A stretch of DNA of 64,000 bases, taken from assembly GCF_003967355.1 (NCBI RefSeq), contig NZ_BIFH01000016.1:62001-126000 (forward strand). Direction: 5' to 3'. Source of the DNA: Embleya hyalina (GTDB taxonomy: Bacteria > Actinomycetota > Actinomycetes > Streptomycetales > Streptomycetaceae). The notes under the pieces are model-generated. The model was not told the origin of the DNA. It did no database searches and saw only the letters and a program-made list of their open reading frames with translations. Of the stretch, positions 1 through 8,337 are shown in pieces; the first letter of the stretch is position 1; each line of letters begins with the position of its first letter. Both the position numbers and the translations under genes were made by a program.

Positions 1-1
1 C

Positions 2-505
2 GTCGGCGTGCTCGACCGGCTGATCAAGGCGCAGGCGGCGCTGCCCGACGGGCTGCGCCTGCTGTTCGTCGAGGGATACCGGCCGCCGGCCCTGCAACGC
101 CGATACTTCGAGGAGTACGCCGACGAACTGCGCGCCGCGCATCCCGACTGGGACGCCGACCGCGTCCACGTCGCGGCCAGCCGCTACGTCTCCCCGCCGG
201 AGATCGCCCCGCACAGCGCCGGGGCCGCGGTCGACCTGACCCTCGTCGACCCGACCGGCCGCGAACTCGACCTGGGCACCCCGATGAACGCGAGCCCGGA
301 GGAAAGCGCCGGCGCCTGCTACACGGCCGCCGAGAACATCACGCCGCAGGCCCGCGCCAACCGCACCATCCTGAGCACCGCCCTGAGCGAGGCCGGCCTG
401 GTCAACTACCCGACCGAGTGGTGGCACTGGTCCTACGGCGACCGCTACTGGGCCCTGCTCACCAACACCGACTCCGCCCTCTACGGCCCCCGCGACCTCC
501 CCTGA
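2..505 (+). CDS. VanX-type D-Ala-D-Ala dipeptidase, 5' end missing
   Basis: The reading frame is open to the left edge, so the N-terminus lies outside the window. Members of this family (peptidase M15D) cleave D-alanyl-D-alanine; they either remove the vancomycin target or recycle peptidoglycan. Counting from the GTG at 8, the zinc site is visible: H69 and D76 in HSAGAAVD, then E137 and H140 in the motif EWWHW, where E is the catalytic base. About 165 residues are present against roughly 200 in complete members. No VanH, VanA or VanS gene is in view, so resistance cannot be argued from this window. A housekeeping DdpX-like role is equally possible. Confidence 0.85.
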   Translation, partial: VGVLDRLIKAQAALPDGLRLLFVEGYRPPALQRRYFEEYADELRAAHPDWDADRVHVAASRYVSPPEIAPHSAGAAVDLTLVDPTGRELDLGTPMNASPEESAGACYTAAENITPQARANRTILSTALSEAGLVNYPTEWWHWSYGDRYWALLTNTDSALYGPRDLP

Positions 506-554
506 CCCACCCCGACCGGGCCCGGAGCGGCGAACATATCCCGCCGCTTCGGTC

Positions 555-592
555 GGAACGTGCGCTTCGGGCATGGGAACGGACATTCGGGT
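555..592 (+). promoter_or_regulatory. Direct repeat upstream of alkaline phosphatase, possible PHO-type box
   Basis: Two units beginning GGAAC (555 and 576) and continuing into TTCGGG repeat with a 21-base period, close to two turns of the 11-base unit used by actinobacterial PhoP boxes. The match to the usual GTTCACC unit is poor, so phosphate control is only a guess from the downstream gene. Confidence 0.2.
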
Positions 593-686
593 GTCCGCGA
601 CACGTCATCTGTTCTTCGCTCCTTGGTTCCCCCCGGACTGATGAACTCTGGATCGTCGGCAACGCGTCGACTTCGAGGAGGAGAAA

Positions 687-2057
687 ATGCCGGATCTGCG
701 TTTGTCCCGTCGTCATCTCGCGTGGGGAGCGGCCGCCGTGTTGGCCGTCGGCGTCGCCGTACCCGGCGCGGCGTCGGCGTTCGGTCAGGCGGATCAAGCC
801 CGGCACGCGATCAAGGACGGTCAGGCCAAGAACGTCATCATGCTGCTCGGTGACGGGATGGGCGACTCCGAGATCACCCTGGCCCGGAACTACTCGGTCG
901 GCGCGGCCGGTCGACTGAACATGGACGGGTTCCCGCTCACCGGCGCGTACACCACGTACGCCGTGGACAAGGACAAGCGTCCGGACTACGTCACCGACTC
1001 GGCCGCGAGCGGCACCGGGTGGGCGACCGGGCAGAAGACGGTCAACGGCCGCATCTCCAAGACCCCGGACACCGACAAGGCGCTGCCGACGATCCTGGAG
1101 CTGGCCAGGAAGAACGGCTACGCCACGGGCAGCGTCACCACGGCCGAGCTGACCGACGCCACTCCGGCGGTCCTCCAGGCGCACGCCACGGACCGCAGCT
1201 GCCAGGGCCCGGCGGACATGGCCAAGTGCCCGACCGACACGATCGCCGCGGGCGGCCCCGGCTCGATCGCCGAGCAGAGCGTCGCGGGCAGGTTCGACGT
1301 GCTGCTCGGCGGCGGCAAGGCCCGCTTCGACCAGACCATCACCCAGGGGCCGTTCGCGGGCAAGACCGTGCTCCAGCAGGCGCGGGAGTCGGGCTACCAG
1401 ATCGCCACCGACGCCGACTCGCTCAAGGCCGCCCGGGCCGGCAAGCCGGTGCTCGGCCTGTTCGCGCCGGTCAACGTCCCGGTCGAGTGGACCGGCAAGG
1501 CCGCCGCTGTCGGCGGTACCGAGCCGCAGCGCTGCGTCACCTCGAACCCGAACCGTCCGGGCACCACGCCGACCCTGGTGCAGCAGACCGCCAAGGCGAT
1601 CGAACTGCTCGAGGCCAAGCAGTCCGGCCGCGGCCACGACCGCGGCAAGGGCTTCTTCCTCCAGGTCGAGGGTGCCTCGATCGACAAGCAGGACCACGCC
1701 GCCGACCCGTGCGGTCAGATCGGTGAGACCGTCGCGTTCGACCAGGCGGTCAAGCTCGCCCGCGAGTACGCGGCCAAGCACCCCGACACGCTCGTGGTGA
1801 CCACCGCGGACCACGCGCACACCAGCCAGATCGTGCCGCTGGACGCCACCCCTCCGGGTCTGTCCTCGACGCTGATCACCAACGAGGGTGTGCAGCTCAA
1901 GGTCAACTACTCGACCAACACCCCCGGCAAGTCGCAGGAGCACACCGGCACCGAGGTGCGCATCGCGGCCCAGGGCCCGCAGGCGTTCCGCGTGCTCGGC
2001 GTGACCGACCAGACGGAACTGTTCAACACGTTCCGGGCGGCACTGCGACTGCGCTGA
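687..2057 (+). CDS. Secreted alkaline phosphatase (PhoA family)
   Basis: 456-residue metal-dependent phosphomonoesterase that releases inorganic phosphate outside the cell. The N-terminus has a twin-arginine signal (SRRHLAW near residue 7) followed by a hydrophobic stretch and an Ala-rich cleavage region near residue 30. Catalytic features are in order: D56 in LLGDGMGD, the nucleophile S105 in TDSAAS, the E/D/H cluster in VEGASIDKQDH, D375-H376 in TADHAH, and H419 in EHTG. Length is normal for the family. The ATG follows GGAGGAG at a good distance. It is monocistronic, ending at a GC-rich hairpin. Regulation by phosphate limitation is likely from family knowledge only. Confidence 0.93.
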   Translation: MPDLRLSRRHLAWGAAAVLAVGVAVPGAASAFGQADQARHAIKDGQAKNVIMLLGDGMGDSEITLARNYSVGAAGRLNMDGFPLTGAYTTYAVDKDKRPDYVTDSAASGTGWATGQKTVNGRISKTPDTDKALPTILELARKNGYATGSVTTAELTDATPAVLQAHATDRSCQGPADMAKCPTDTIAAGGPGSIAEQSVAGRFDVLLGGGKARFDQTITQGPFAGKTVLQQARESGYQIATDADSLKAARAGKPVLGLFAPVNVPVEWTGKAAAVGGTEPQRCVTSNPNRPGTTPTLVQQTAKAIELLEAKQSGRGHDRGKGFFLQVEGASIDKQDHAADPCGQIGETVAFDQAVKLAREYAAKHPDTLVVTTADHAHTSQIVPLDATPPGLSSTLITNEGVQLKVNYSTNTPGKSQEHTGTEVRIAAQGPQAFRVLGVTDQTELFNTFRAALRLR

Positions 2058-2076
2058 CGCGACGCTTCGGCCACGA

Positions 2077-2112
2077 CCGCGGCCCGCGGGCTCTCCCGCC
2101 CGGGGGCCGCGG
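2077..2112 (+). terminator. Terminator hairpin after alkaline phosphatase
   Basis: A 9-base outer arm (CCGCGGCCC) and a 5-base inner arm pair across a CTCT loop, with a 4-base bulge on the right side. It lies 20 bases after the stop codon and before the next gene. There is no T-tract, as usual in high-GC actinomycetes. Confidence 0.6.
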
Positions 2113-2178
2113 CGCGTTCGCGCCCGCGCGCCCCGATAACGTTCGATCTTCCGGCACATCGACAGGAAGAGGTGGCGC

Positions 2179-2613
2179 ATGGTCGACATCGGCAGGCCGA
2201 CCCCGGCGGATCGAGCCGACTGGCAGGCCCTGTTCGAGGGGTACAACACCTTCTACGAACGCACTCTCGCCCCCGAGATGTTCGACCGCGCCTGGACCGC
2301 GTTCCAAGAGGACACCCGGATGCACGCGCTGGGCGCCAAGGTGGACGGGAAGCTGGTCGGCATCACGCACTTCCTGGTGCACGCGAGCACCACCGCGCCC
2401 GACGTCTGCTACCTCCAGGACCTGTTCACCGCGCCCGAGGCCCGCGGCCGGGGCGTGGCCCGCGCGCTGATCGGCGCGGTGACCGAGTGGGCCCGCGAAC
2501 ACGAGTGTTCCCGGGTGTACTGGTCCACCCACCAGGACAACGCCACCGCCCGCCGGCTCTACGACCGGGTGGCGCTGAACCGCGGATTCGTGCTGTATCA
2601 GATCAACCTCTGA
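2179..2613 (+). CDS. GNAT-family N-acetyltransferase
   Basis: 144-residue single-domain GNAT protein. The acetyl-CoA pyrophosphate-binding motif A is clear: RGRGVARALI near residues 94-103, preceded by the usual beta-strand YLQDLF. The C-terminal motif B region (NATARRLYDRV) is also typical. GNAT enzymes move an acetyl group from acetyl-CoA to an amine; the substrate cannot be read from the sequence. The ATG follows AGGAAGAGG. It stands alone between the phosphatase and a convergent gene, with a 24-base tail-to-tail gap. Confidence 0.9.
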   Translation: MVDIGRPTPADRADWQALFEGYNTFYERTLAPEMFDRAWTAFQEDTRMHALGAKVDGKLVGITHFLVHASTTAPDVCYLQDLFTAPEARGRGVARALIGAVTEWAREHECSRVYWSTHQDNATARRLYDRVALNRGFVLYQINL

Positions 2614-2637
2614 GCCGAGCCGCGAGCGCGCCCCGGA

Positions 2638-3408
2638 TCACCCGCCGACCCGGCCGCCGGCCGCCAGTTGCCCGGCGAGCACCGCGGGGGCCGCCGCCAA
2701 CGACGGTCCGTACCAGGTGAGATACCGCCCGTCGACCAGTGCGACGGGCAGCCCGGGGAACGCCTCCGGGCCGTCCTCGGCGGTGAACCGGTAGGGCTCG
2801 TCCGGCAGCACCACCAAGTCCGGTTCGGCGGCGCGGAGCTCGTCGACGGAGACCTTCGGCCAGCGGTCCGCGTGCTGTGCGAACACGTTCGTCAGGCCGA
2901 AGCGGGCCAGCACGTCGGCGGCGAAGGTGTCCCGGCCGGCGACCATCCACGGTCGCCGCCACACCGGGACGATCGCCCGACGCGGCGCCGCCGCCGGCAG
3001 CCCCGCCCACGCGGCCCGGCAGGCGGCGAGCCAGGGCGGGGCCGGCAGTCGGCAGCCGAGCACGAGCATGCGCTCCAGCGCGGTGAAGGCCTCGTCCAGG
3101 CCGCGAACCCGGGTGACCCACACGGCGATTCCGGCCGCCCGCAGCACGGCCAGGTCGGCCGGGCGGTTCTCCTCCTCGTTGGCCAGGACCAGATCCGGGG
3201 CCAGGGCGCGGATGGCGTCCAGGTCCGGGTTCTTGGTGCCCCGGATCCGGACCACGTCCAGGTCGGCGGGATGCGTGCACCAGTCCGTGGCGCCGACCAG
3301 CAGCCCGGGCGCGCTCGCCGCGACCGCCTCGGTGAGCGAGGGCACCAGCGAGACCACCCGCCGAACCTCGTCGGGCACCGGCACGGGCAGATCCAGATCG
3401 TCACGCAT
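2638..3408 (-). CDS. Helical-backbone metal receptor (BtuF/FepB-like), no signal peptide
   Basis: 256-residue protein of the chelatase-like/periplasmic binding fold used for cobalamin, haem and ferric-siderophore uptake. The start of the fold is recognisable (RRVVSLVPSLTEAV near residue 17), followed by WCTHP, the region TKNPDLDAIRALAPDLVLA and a second lobe after a long helix. It has no signal peptide or lipobox and no ABC permease or ATPase beside it, so it may be a cytoplasmic member. Such stand-alone proteins are common in actinomycetes and their ligand is unknown. It is divergent from the PPOX gene at 3464. Confidence 0.75.
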   Translation of the reverse strand: MRDDLDLPVPVPDEVRRVVSLVPSLTEAVAASAPGLLVGATDWCTHPADLDVVRIRGTKNPDLDAIRALAPDLVLANEEENRPADLAVLRAAGIAVWVTRVRGLDEAFTALERMLVLGCRLPAPPWLAACRAAWAGLPAAAPRRAIVPVWRRPWMVAGRDTFAADVLARFGLTNVFAQHADRWPKVSVDELRAAEPDLVVLPDEPYRFTAEDGPEAFPGLPVALVDGRYLTWYGPSLAAAPAVLAGQLAAGGRVGG

Positions 3409-3463
3409 GCCTCGACCCTACGGGGACCGGCGGGAGATCAAGGACACGCCCTAGGGTGGCGGC

Positions 3464-4144
3464 ATGATCACGAGCACCGAGAACCCCATCACCGAGAGTG
3501 GTCCCAGCCTGTTCGACGCGCTGAGCGCGGACGCGATATCGGACGTCACGGGCCTGCGCGAGCTGTACGAACATCCGGGCGCGGCCGCCGCCGCCAAGGA
3601 GATGGACCGGCTCACCGAGAAGACCCGCGCGCTGGTCGGCTGCGCGTCGTTGGTCTTCGTCGCCAGCACGGACGCCGCCGGTCGTTGCGACGTCACCCCG
3701 CGCGGCGGCCCGGCCGGTTTCGTCACCGTGCTCGACGACCGCACCCTGGTCATCCCCGACGCCACCGGCAACAAGCGCCTCGACACGCTGCACAACGTGG
3801 TGGCGACCGGCCGGGTCGGGCTGCTGTTCGTGATTCCCGGGCGCACCACCACACTTCGCGCCAACGGGCGCGCGTGCGTGTCCGCGCGGCCCGAGTTGCT
3901 GGCACGACTCACGCCGGTGGGCAAGCCGCCGGTCAGCGCGCTCGTGGTCGAGGTGGACGAGGTGTACCCGCACTGCCCCAAGGCGCTGCTGCGCAGTTCG
4001 GCCTGGAAGCCGGACGGTTGGCTGCCGGCCGACGCCCAGCCGAGTTCGGCCGAGGTGACCCTGGCCCAGCTGCGCATGCCGGGGTTGACCATCGAGGCCG
4101 TCCGGCAGGCGGAGGAGGACTCGTTGAAGTACCGGTACGAGTAG
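3464..4144 (+). CDS. PPOX-family flavoprotein (MSMEG_1061-like)
   Basis: 226-residue protein of the pyridoxamine 5'-phosphate oxidase-like split beta-barrel family that binds FMN or F420. The region from residue 60 (LVFVASTDAAGRCDVTPRGG) through DRTLVIPDATGNKRLDT is characteristic of the MSMEG_1061 branch, as is the C-terminal PKALLRSSAWKPDGW. Members are oxidoreductases of mostly unknown substrate. The ATG is placed 55 bases from the divergent binding-protein gene. Confidence 0.85.
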   Translation: MITSTENPITESGPSLFDALSADAISDVTGLRELYEHPGAAAAAKEMDRLTEKTRALVGCASLVFVASTDAAGRCDVTPRGGPAGFVTVLDDRTLVIPDATGNKRLDTLHNVVATGRVGLLFVIPGRTTTLRANGRACVSARPELLARLTPVGKPPVSALVVEVDEVYPHCPKALLRSSAWKPDGWLPADAQPSSAEVTLAQLRMPGLTIEAVRQAEEDSLKYRYE

Positions 4145-4220
4145 CCGGCGGCGACACCCGCAGCACCGAATCCCGTGCCACCGGCCCGTCGGCCGGTCGA
4201 TCCACCCTTGGAGTACCGCC

Positions 4221-4862
4221 GTGAACGACGAGAGGCCGGCCGATCCCACCGTGCTGCACCCGATGCCGGGGCAGCCGCGCGTGGTCCTGCTCAAGCCGCT
4301 GGTGACGTCGCCGCTGATCGAGGTCGGCGACTTCTCCTACTACGACGACCCGGACGATCCCACCGCGTTCGAGATCCGCAACGTGCTCTACCACTACGGG
4401 CCGGAGCGGCTGGTGATCGGCAAGTTCTGCGCGCTGGGCGAGGGCGTGCGGTTCGTGATGAACGGGGCCAACCACCGGATGGACGGGCCCTCGACCTTCC
4501 CGTTCCCGATCATGGGCGGGTCCTGGGCCGACCACTTCGACCTGATCTCCGGCCTGCCGGGGCGCGGCGACACGGTGGTCGGCCACGACGTGTGGTTCGG
4601 CTATCGGTCCATGGTGATGCCCGGGGTCCGGATCGGACACGGCGCGATCGTCGCCTCCGGTGCCGTGGTGGTGGACGACGTCCCCGACTACACCGTCGTC
4701 GGCGGCAACCCGGCGAAGCCGATCCGTACCCGATACGGCCCGAAGGACGTCGCGCGCCTGCTCGAACTGGCGTGGTGGGACTGGCCGATCGAGCACATCA
4801 CCCGGCACGTCCGGACCATCATGTCCGGCACGGTCGCCGAGTTGGCGGCGGTCGCTCCGTAG
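4221..4862 (+). CDS. CatB-type hexapeptide-repeat acyltransferase
   Basis: 213-residue left-handed beta-helix acyltransferase of the xenobiotic acyltransferase group (chloramphenicol/virginiamycin acetyltransferases). Family signatures seen: VGDFSYYDDP near residue 35, the catalytic-type His in NGANHRMDG, and the hexapeptide coils (VVGHDVWFGYRSMVMPGVRIGHGAIVASGAVVVDDV) ending with the conserved VVGGNPAKPIR. The GTG at 4221 gives a normal length. Resistance function is possible, but many members acetylate unknown substrates. It is followed 22 bases later, tail to tail, by the TetR gene. Confidence 0.85.
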   Translation: MNDERPADPTVLHPMPGQPRVVLLKPLVTSPLIEVGDFSYYDDPDDPTAFEIRNVLYHYGPERLVIGKFCALGEGVRFVMNGANHRMDGPSTFPFPIMGGSWADHFDLISGLPGRGDTVVGHDVWFGYRSMVMPGVRIGHGAIVASGAVVVDDVPDYTVVGGNPAKPIRTRYGPKDVARLLELAWWDWPIEHITRHVRTIMSGTVAELAAVAP

Positions 4863-4883
4863 CCGAGGACTCGACCGGCGCCC

Positions 4884-5450
4884 CTACCCATTACCGGCCC
4901 CGGCTCCGTCGGCCGCCAGCAGCGCCTGGGCGATCCGACGGGCCCGGACGGCCGGGGCGGGGGTGCGCTCACGCAGCGCGGTGACGATCGCGCCGTCGAC
5001 GAGCAGCGCGAACTCCCGGGCCAGGAGGTCCGGTTCCGAGACCCGCGCGGCGGTCAGGAGCTGTTCCAGGTAGGCGACCACCCGCTCCTTGTGGTCCGCC
5101 GCGACGCGATGCGCCGAACCGTCCGGGTCGGCGGACTCGACCATCGTGTTGATGAACGCGCACCCCCGGAAGTCGTTCCGCGCGAACCGCTCGGCGAGCG
5201 CGTCGAAGACGGCCGACGGGCCGCCGCCCAGCGCCTCGACCCGCTCGGCGAGCCAGGCGCGCCAGCGCCGGTCGCGGGCCTCCAGGACGGCGACGACGAG
5301 GTCGTCCTTGCTCGGGAAGTGCCGATACAACGACGCCCGGCCGACGCCGGACTCGGCCAGGATGCGTTCGATGCCGACGGCGCGGATCCCCTCCGCGTAG
5401 AAAAGTTCCTCGGCGGTGGCGAGCAGACGGTCTCGGGCTTTGACGGGCAC
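4884..5450 (-). CDS. TetR-family repressor
   Basis: 188-residue regulator. The N-terminal helix-turn-helix spans about residues 20-50 (GIERILAESGVGRASLYRHF). The C-terminal domain resembles the TetR_C group that senses small organic ligands. It is divergent from an AhpD-like gene, and the 117-base gap contains two matching palindromes, the expected arrangement for a TetR protein that represses itself and its neighbour. Confidence 0.9.
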   Translation of the reverse strand: MPVKARDRLLATAEELFYAEGIRAVGIERILAESGVGRASLYRHFPSKDDLVVAVLEARDRRWRAWLAERVEALGGGPSAVFDALAERFARNDFRGCAFINTMVESADPDGSAHRVAADHKERVVAYLEQLLTAARVSEPDLLAREFALLVDGAIVTALRERTPAPAVRARRIAQALLAADGAGAGNG

Positions 5451-5479
5451 GTTCGGATCCTAACCCCTCTTGACCAAAA

Positions 5480-5499
5480 ACGGTACCGATCAGTACCGT
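5480..5499. promoter_or_regulatory. TetR operator copy 1
   Basis: Perfect palindrome: ACGGTAC, 6-base spacer, GTACCGT. It sits between the divergent TetR and AhpD-like genes, with its centre 27 bases from that of operator 2. Confidence 0.7.
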
Positions 5500-5503
5500 C
5501 TGC

Positions 5504-5529
5504 AAAACGGCACCGACCGGTACCGTTTT
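5504..5529. promoter_or_regulatory. TetR operator copy 2
   Basis: Ten-base arms AAAACGGCAC and GTACCGTTTT around a 6-base spacer, one mismatch. The core is the same half-site as operator 1 with the same spacing. Confidence 0.7.
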
Positions 5530-5567
5530 CGACGGCACACCGAAGTACAAGATCGACGGGGGTTCGC

Positions 5568-6107
5568 ATGTCGTCCACACCCACATCCACGCCCACGTCA
5601 CCCGGGGCGACCGACGCGCACGCGGACCTGCTGGCGCGCGTCGAGAAGCAGCTCGGCCGGGTGCCCAACCTGTACGCGGCGCTCGCGAGCGGTCCGGCCG
5701 CGCTGGAGGGCTACCTCGCGATGCGCGACCGGCTCACCCGAGGTGTCCTGCGGGCGCGCCTCCGGGAGCAGTTGGCGCTGCTGATCGCGCAGGAGAACGA
5801 GTGCACCTACTGCGTCAGCGCGCACTCCTACCGGGGCGGCCTGATGGGTCTGACCGAGGACGAACTGCGGGAGACCCGGGACGCGCACGACGCGGATTCG
5901 CACACCGACGCCGTGCTGACCCTGGCCCGGCGGATCGTCCGCACCCGGGGCCGGGTCGGCGAGGAGCACCGGTCCACGGCCCGCGCCGCCGGGGTCACCG
6001 AGGCCGAGGAGGCCGAGATCGTCGCGCACATCGCGCTGAACACGTTGTCCAACTACTACAACCACCTGGCTCGGCCCGAGCTGGACTTCCCGGAGGTGAC
6101 CGCGTGA
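5568..6107 (+). CDS. AhpD-like carboxymuconolactone decarboxylase-family protein
   Basis: 179-residue all-helical protein of the AhpD/CMD family. The redox motif CTYC with the downstream His (ECTYCVSAH, near residue 85) matches the peroxidase-associated branch in which the two Cys and the His form a thiol centre. The ATG at 5568 is chosen because it lies just downstream of the two operators; the longer open frame upstream would run through them. The stop codon overlaps the GTG of the next small gene. Likely derepressed by the divergent TetR protein when its ligand is present; the ligand is unknown. Confidence 0.85.
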   Translation: MSSTPTSTPTSPGATDAHADLLARVEKQLGRVPNLYAALASGPAALEGYLAMRDRLTRGVLRARLREQLALLIAQENECTYCVSAHSYRGGLMGLTEDELRETRDAHDADSHTDAVLTLARRIVRTRGRVGEEHRSTARAAGVTEAEEAEIVAHIALNTLSNYYNHLARPELDFPEVTA

Positions 6108-6316
6108 CCCGGACCTGGCACACCGCGTCCGTCGAACTCGTCGACGGTTATCCGGTACGAGGCGCCGACGGCGTTCCCACCACCTCCGTCCCGACCGCGC
6201 GCGTCGCGATCGAGGGCGGCTTCGCCCACCTCGACATCCCCGACACCGGCGTCGTCCAGGTCGTCTCCGCACCGGCGATACGGCTGATCACCTATCGGGA
6301 GGAGGCGAGGAGCTGA
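6104..6316 (+). CDS. Small protein translationally coupled to the AhpD-like gene
   Basis: 70-residue protein starting at a GTG that overlaps the stop of the preceding gene by four bases (GTGA), so translation is probably coupled. It is rich in beta-prone segments (RVAIEGGFAHLDIPDTGVVQV) and has no membrane segment, Cys or signal peptide. I do not recognise the family. Co-transcription suggests it works with the AhpD-like protein. Confidence 0.65.
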   Translation: MTRTWHTASVELVDGYPVRGADGVPTTSVPTARVAIEGGFAHLDIPDTGVVQVVSAPAIRLITYREEARS

Positions 6317-6392
6317 GCGGACACCGGCACCGGCCGACACGGGGGTGCGGCCGGTGGGGGTGGCGGGACCCGCTTCCGCACGGTGTGCGGTG

Positions 6393-6443
6393 CCGCACGG
6401 CGCGGCCGGCGACGTCGACATCGTCGCCGGCCGCGCCGTGCGG
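6393..6443 (+). terminator. Perfect 22-base-pair hairpin terminator
   Basis: CCGCACGGCGCGGCCGGCGA with two further bases pairs without mismatch to positions 6422-6443 across the 7-base loop TCGACAT. It lies 76 bases after the two-gene AhpD operon and well before the next start. Confidence 0.75.
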
Positions 6444-6549
6444 AGGCGCGCGAGGAAACGCGACGCGGATGTGCGACGCACCGATGAGTTTTCCCGGCCC
6501 GCGCGGTCCACCCCCCAAGGACTCGAACCGCACCCAGAGGAGCCACCCC

Positions 6550-7143
6550 ATGACCGTGGACCTGCACTCGCCGGCCGCGACCGTCGCCCGTCTCGCGGCC
6601 GACCTGCCGGACGACCGACTGGACGATCCGACCCCGTGCGCGAACTACGCGGTCCGGGATCTGCTCTCCCACCTGGTGGGTCTGACCATCGCCTTCCGCG
6701 ACGCGGGCCGCAAGGATCTGGGCCCGTCGACCGCCACCGCCCCGCCCGCGAAGATGCCCGACCTCGATCCGGACTGGCGCACGACCCTGCCGCGCGAGCT
6801 GGACGAACTCGTGGCCGTCTGGCGGCGGACGGACGCCTGGGAGGGGATGACCCAGGCCGGCGGGGTGACCCTGCCCGCCGAGGTCATGGGGCTCGTCGCG
6901 CACAACGAACTCCTGCTGCACGGCTGGGATCTGGCCCGCGCGCTGGGTCGCGAGTACACCGTGGACACGGCGAACCTGGAGGCCTCGCTGGCCTTCCTCG
7001 CCCCGGCCCAGGAGGCGGTCGACCCGGATCTCCCCGACCCGGACGCCATCTTCGCGCCCCCGGTGGCGGTACCCGCCGACGCGCCGCTGCTGGACCGGGT
7101 CGTCGCCATGGCCGGCCGCAGCCCGTCGTGGCGGGCGGTGTAG
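6550..7143 (+). CDS. TIGR03086-type DinB-like metal-binding protein
   Basis: 197-residue four-helix protein of the mycothiol-dependent maleylpyruvate isomerase/DinB superfamily. The family start is visible: TPCANYAVRDLLSHLVG near residue 28, where the His contributes to a divalent metal site, and AHNELLLHGWDLARALG near residue 120 supplies two more. Members are thought to use mycothiol, but the substrate is unknown. The ATG follows GAGGAGCC; an in-frame upstream extension would overlap the hairpin and is not used. Confidence 0.85.
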   Translation: MTVDLHSPAATVARLAADLPDDRLDDPTPCANYAVRDLLSHLVGLTIAFRDAGRKDLGPSTATAPPAKMPDLDPDWRTTLPRELDELVAVWRRTDAWEGMTQAGGVTLPAEVMGLVAHNELLLHGWDLARALGREYTVDTANLEASLAFLAPAQEAVDPDLPDPDAIFAPPVAVPADAPLLDRVVAMAGRSPSWRAV

Positions 7144-7180
7144 GCGCGGCGCGGGCCGGGTGCGGCGCGGGCCGGTTCGC

Positions 7181-8059
7181 TCAGGAGCCGGTCGCCGCCG
7201 CGTCCGCCACCCGCTCGCGCGCCTCGGCCAGGTCCGCCTCGGTCGGCGCGTCGTCCTGGCTCAACCGCAGCCGCCAGTAGCCCGCGAACTCGACCGCCCC
7301 CGTGGCCAGTCCGCGCTCGTCGACCAGGTGCCGGCGCAGCGCCCGGACCGTCCCCGCCTCACCCGCCAACCAGGCCCGCATCGACCCCTTCGGCAACCGG
7401 GCGGCCCGAAGCGCCGCCGGCAGGAGGTCACCGTGCCCGGCCGGCACCGTGCCGCGATGCAGCCAGTGTGTGGTGAGCCGGGCCCGGGAGGCGAAACGTT
7501 GCTCCTCGGCCGCGTCCACCACCTCCGCGTACACGACCGCGTGGGTGTCCTCGGGCAACGCCGCCAGGATCGAGCCGATGGCGGGCAGCGCGGTCTCGTC
7601 GCCGATCAGCAGATGTGTGTCGGCGGTGCCGAGCGGCCTGGCGTAGGCCGCCGAGGGGCCGTAGCGGGCGAGGATGTCGCCGGGGCGCGCCGACTCGGCC
7701 CACCGCGTGGCCGGCCCGGCGTCCGGGTGCAGCACGAAGTCGACGTCGATCGTGGCGCGTTCCCGATGATGTGCGCGGACCGTATAGCTGCGCATCCAGG
7801 GGCGTTCGGCCTCGGGGATGGCCAGGAACGCCCCGTACCACCGCCCGAGGTCGTCCGGATCCTCCCGCGGCAGCAGCGGCGCGGGTTGACCGGGGCGCGG
7901 GAAGCACAGTTTGAGCTGCTGGTCCGGCCAGGTCGCGAAGTCGTCGCCCAGCCCCTCCCCGGTGAAGCTCACGCGCATCACGCGCGGGGTGATCCGGACG
8001 ACCTCGGCGACGTGGAGCAAAGAAACGAGCGGTGATCCGCCCATGGCGCAAACCCCCAT
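7181..8059 (-). CDS. Siderophore-interacting FAD-dependent reductase
   Basis: 292-residue protein of the ViuB/YqjH family that reduces ferric-siderophore complexes in the cytoplasm to free iron. The FAD-binding motif MRSYTVR near residue 88 is typical, as are FVLHPDAGPATRWAESARPGD and the NAD(P)-binding part (LLIGDETALPAIGSIL near residue 148). The C-terminal AGYWRLRLSQDD closes the domain. An internal ATG at 8044 is an alternative start. No siderophore biosynthesis or uptake operon is nearby. A good sigma-70-type promoter lies 45-73 bases upstream of the start. Confidence 0.9.
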   Translation of the reverse strand: MGVCAMGGSPLVSLLHVAEVVRITPRVMRVSFTGEGLGDDFATWPDQQLKLCFPRPGQPAPLLPREDPDDLGRWYGAFLAIPEAERPWMRSYTVRAHHRERATIDVDFVLHPDAGPATRWAESARPGDILARYGPSAAYARPLGTADTHLLIGDETALPAIGSILAALPEDTHAVVYAEVVDAAEEQRFASRARLTTHWLHRGTVPAGHGDLLPAALRAARLPKGSMRAWLAGEAGTVRALRRHLVDERGLATGAVEFAGYWRLRLSQDDAPTEADLAEARERVADAAATGS

Positions 8060-8103
8060 GAATGCGTCGATTGACGACGGTTGGGTGAACCGACTTGGGT
8101 AGG

Positions 8104-8132
8104 TTTAGCAAAAAATCTCGCGACTTTGTCAA
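8104..8132 (-). promoter_or_regulatory. Promoter of siderophore-interacting gene
   Basis: On the minus strand a perfect TTGACA (8132-8127) is followed after 17 bases by GCTAAA (8109-8104). The sequence over the -10 (TTGCTAAACCTACCC) loosely resembles a degenerate iron box, but the match is too poor to claim DmdR/IdeR control. Confidence 0.5.
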
Positions 8133-8337
8133 GGCGATTCCGCGAAGAGTTTTCGGCGCCGGGCCACCGGCGCGGGAGGCCGGCGCACATGCGTGCCCGC
8201 GGGACGTCGAAGGCCGGGCGATACGGTGCCGAGAGAGATCGCCGGGGTGTACGGACATCGGGGAGCCGCGAACGGGGCGGGTCGCCGGGGCCGCCGCCGA
8301 TCGGCTCTTCCACGGACCCCGAAGGGAACGACGCACC

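Noticed and set aside
1-505. Vancomycin resistance cluster
   Set aside because: Only a VanX-like gene is visible; VanH/VanA ligase and VanRS genes are absent from the window.
8104-8122. Iron box (DmdR/IdeR) before the siderophore-interacting gene
   Set aside because: Matches the 19-base consensus only if a gap is introduced; kept only as a remark under the promoter.
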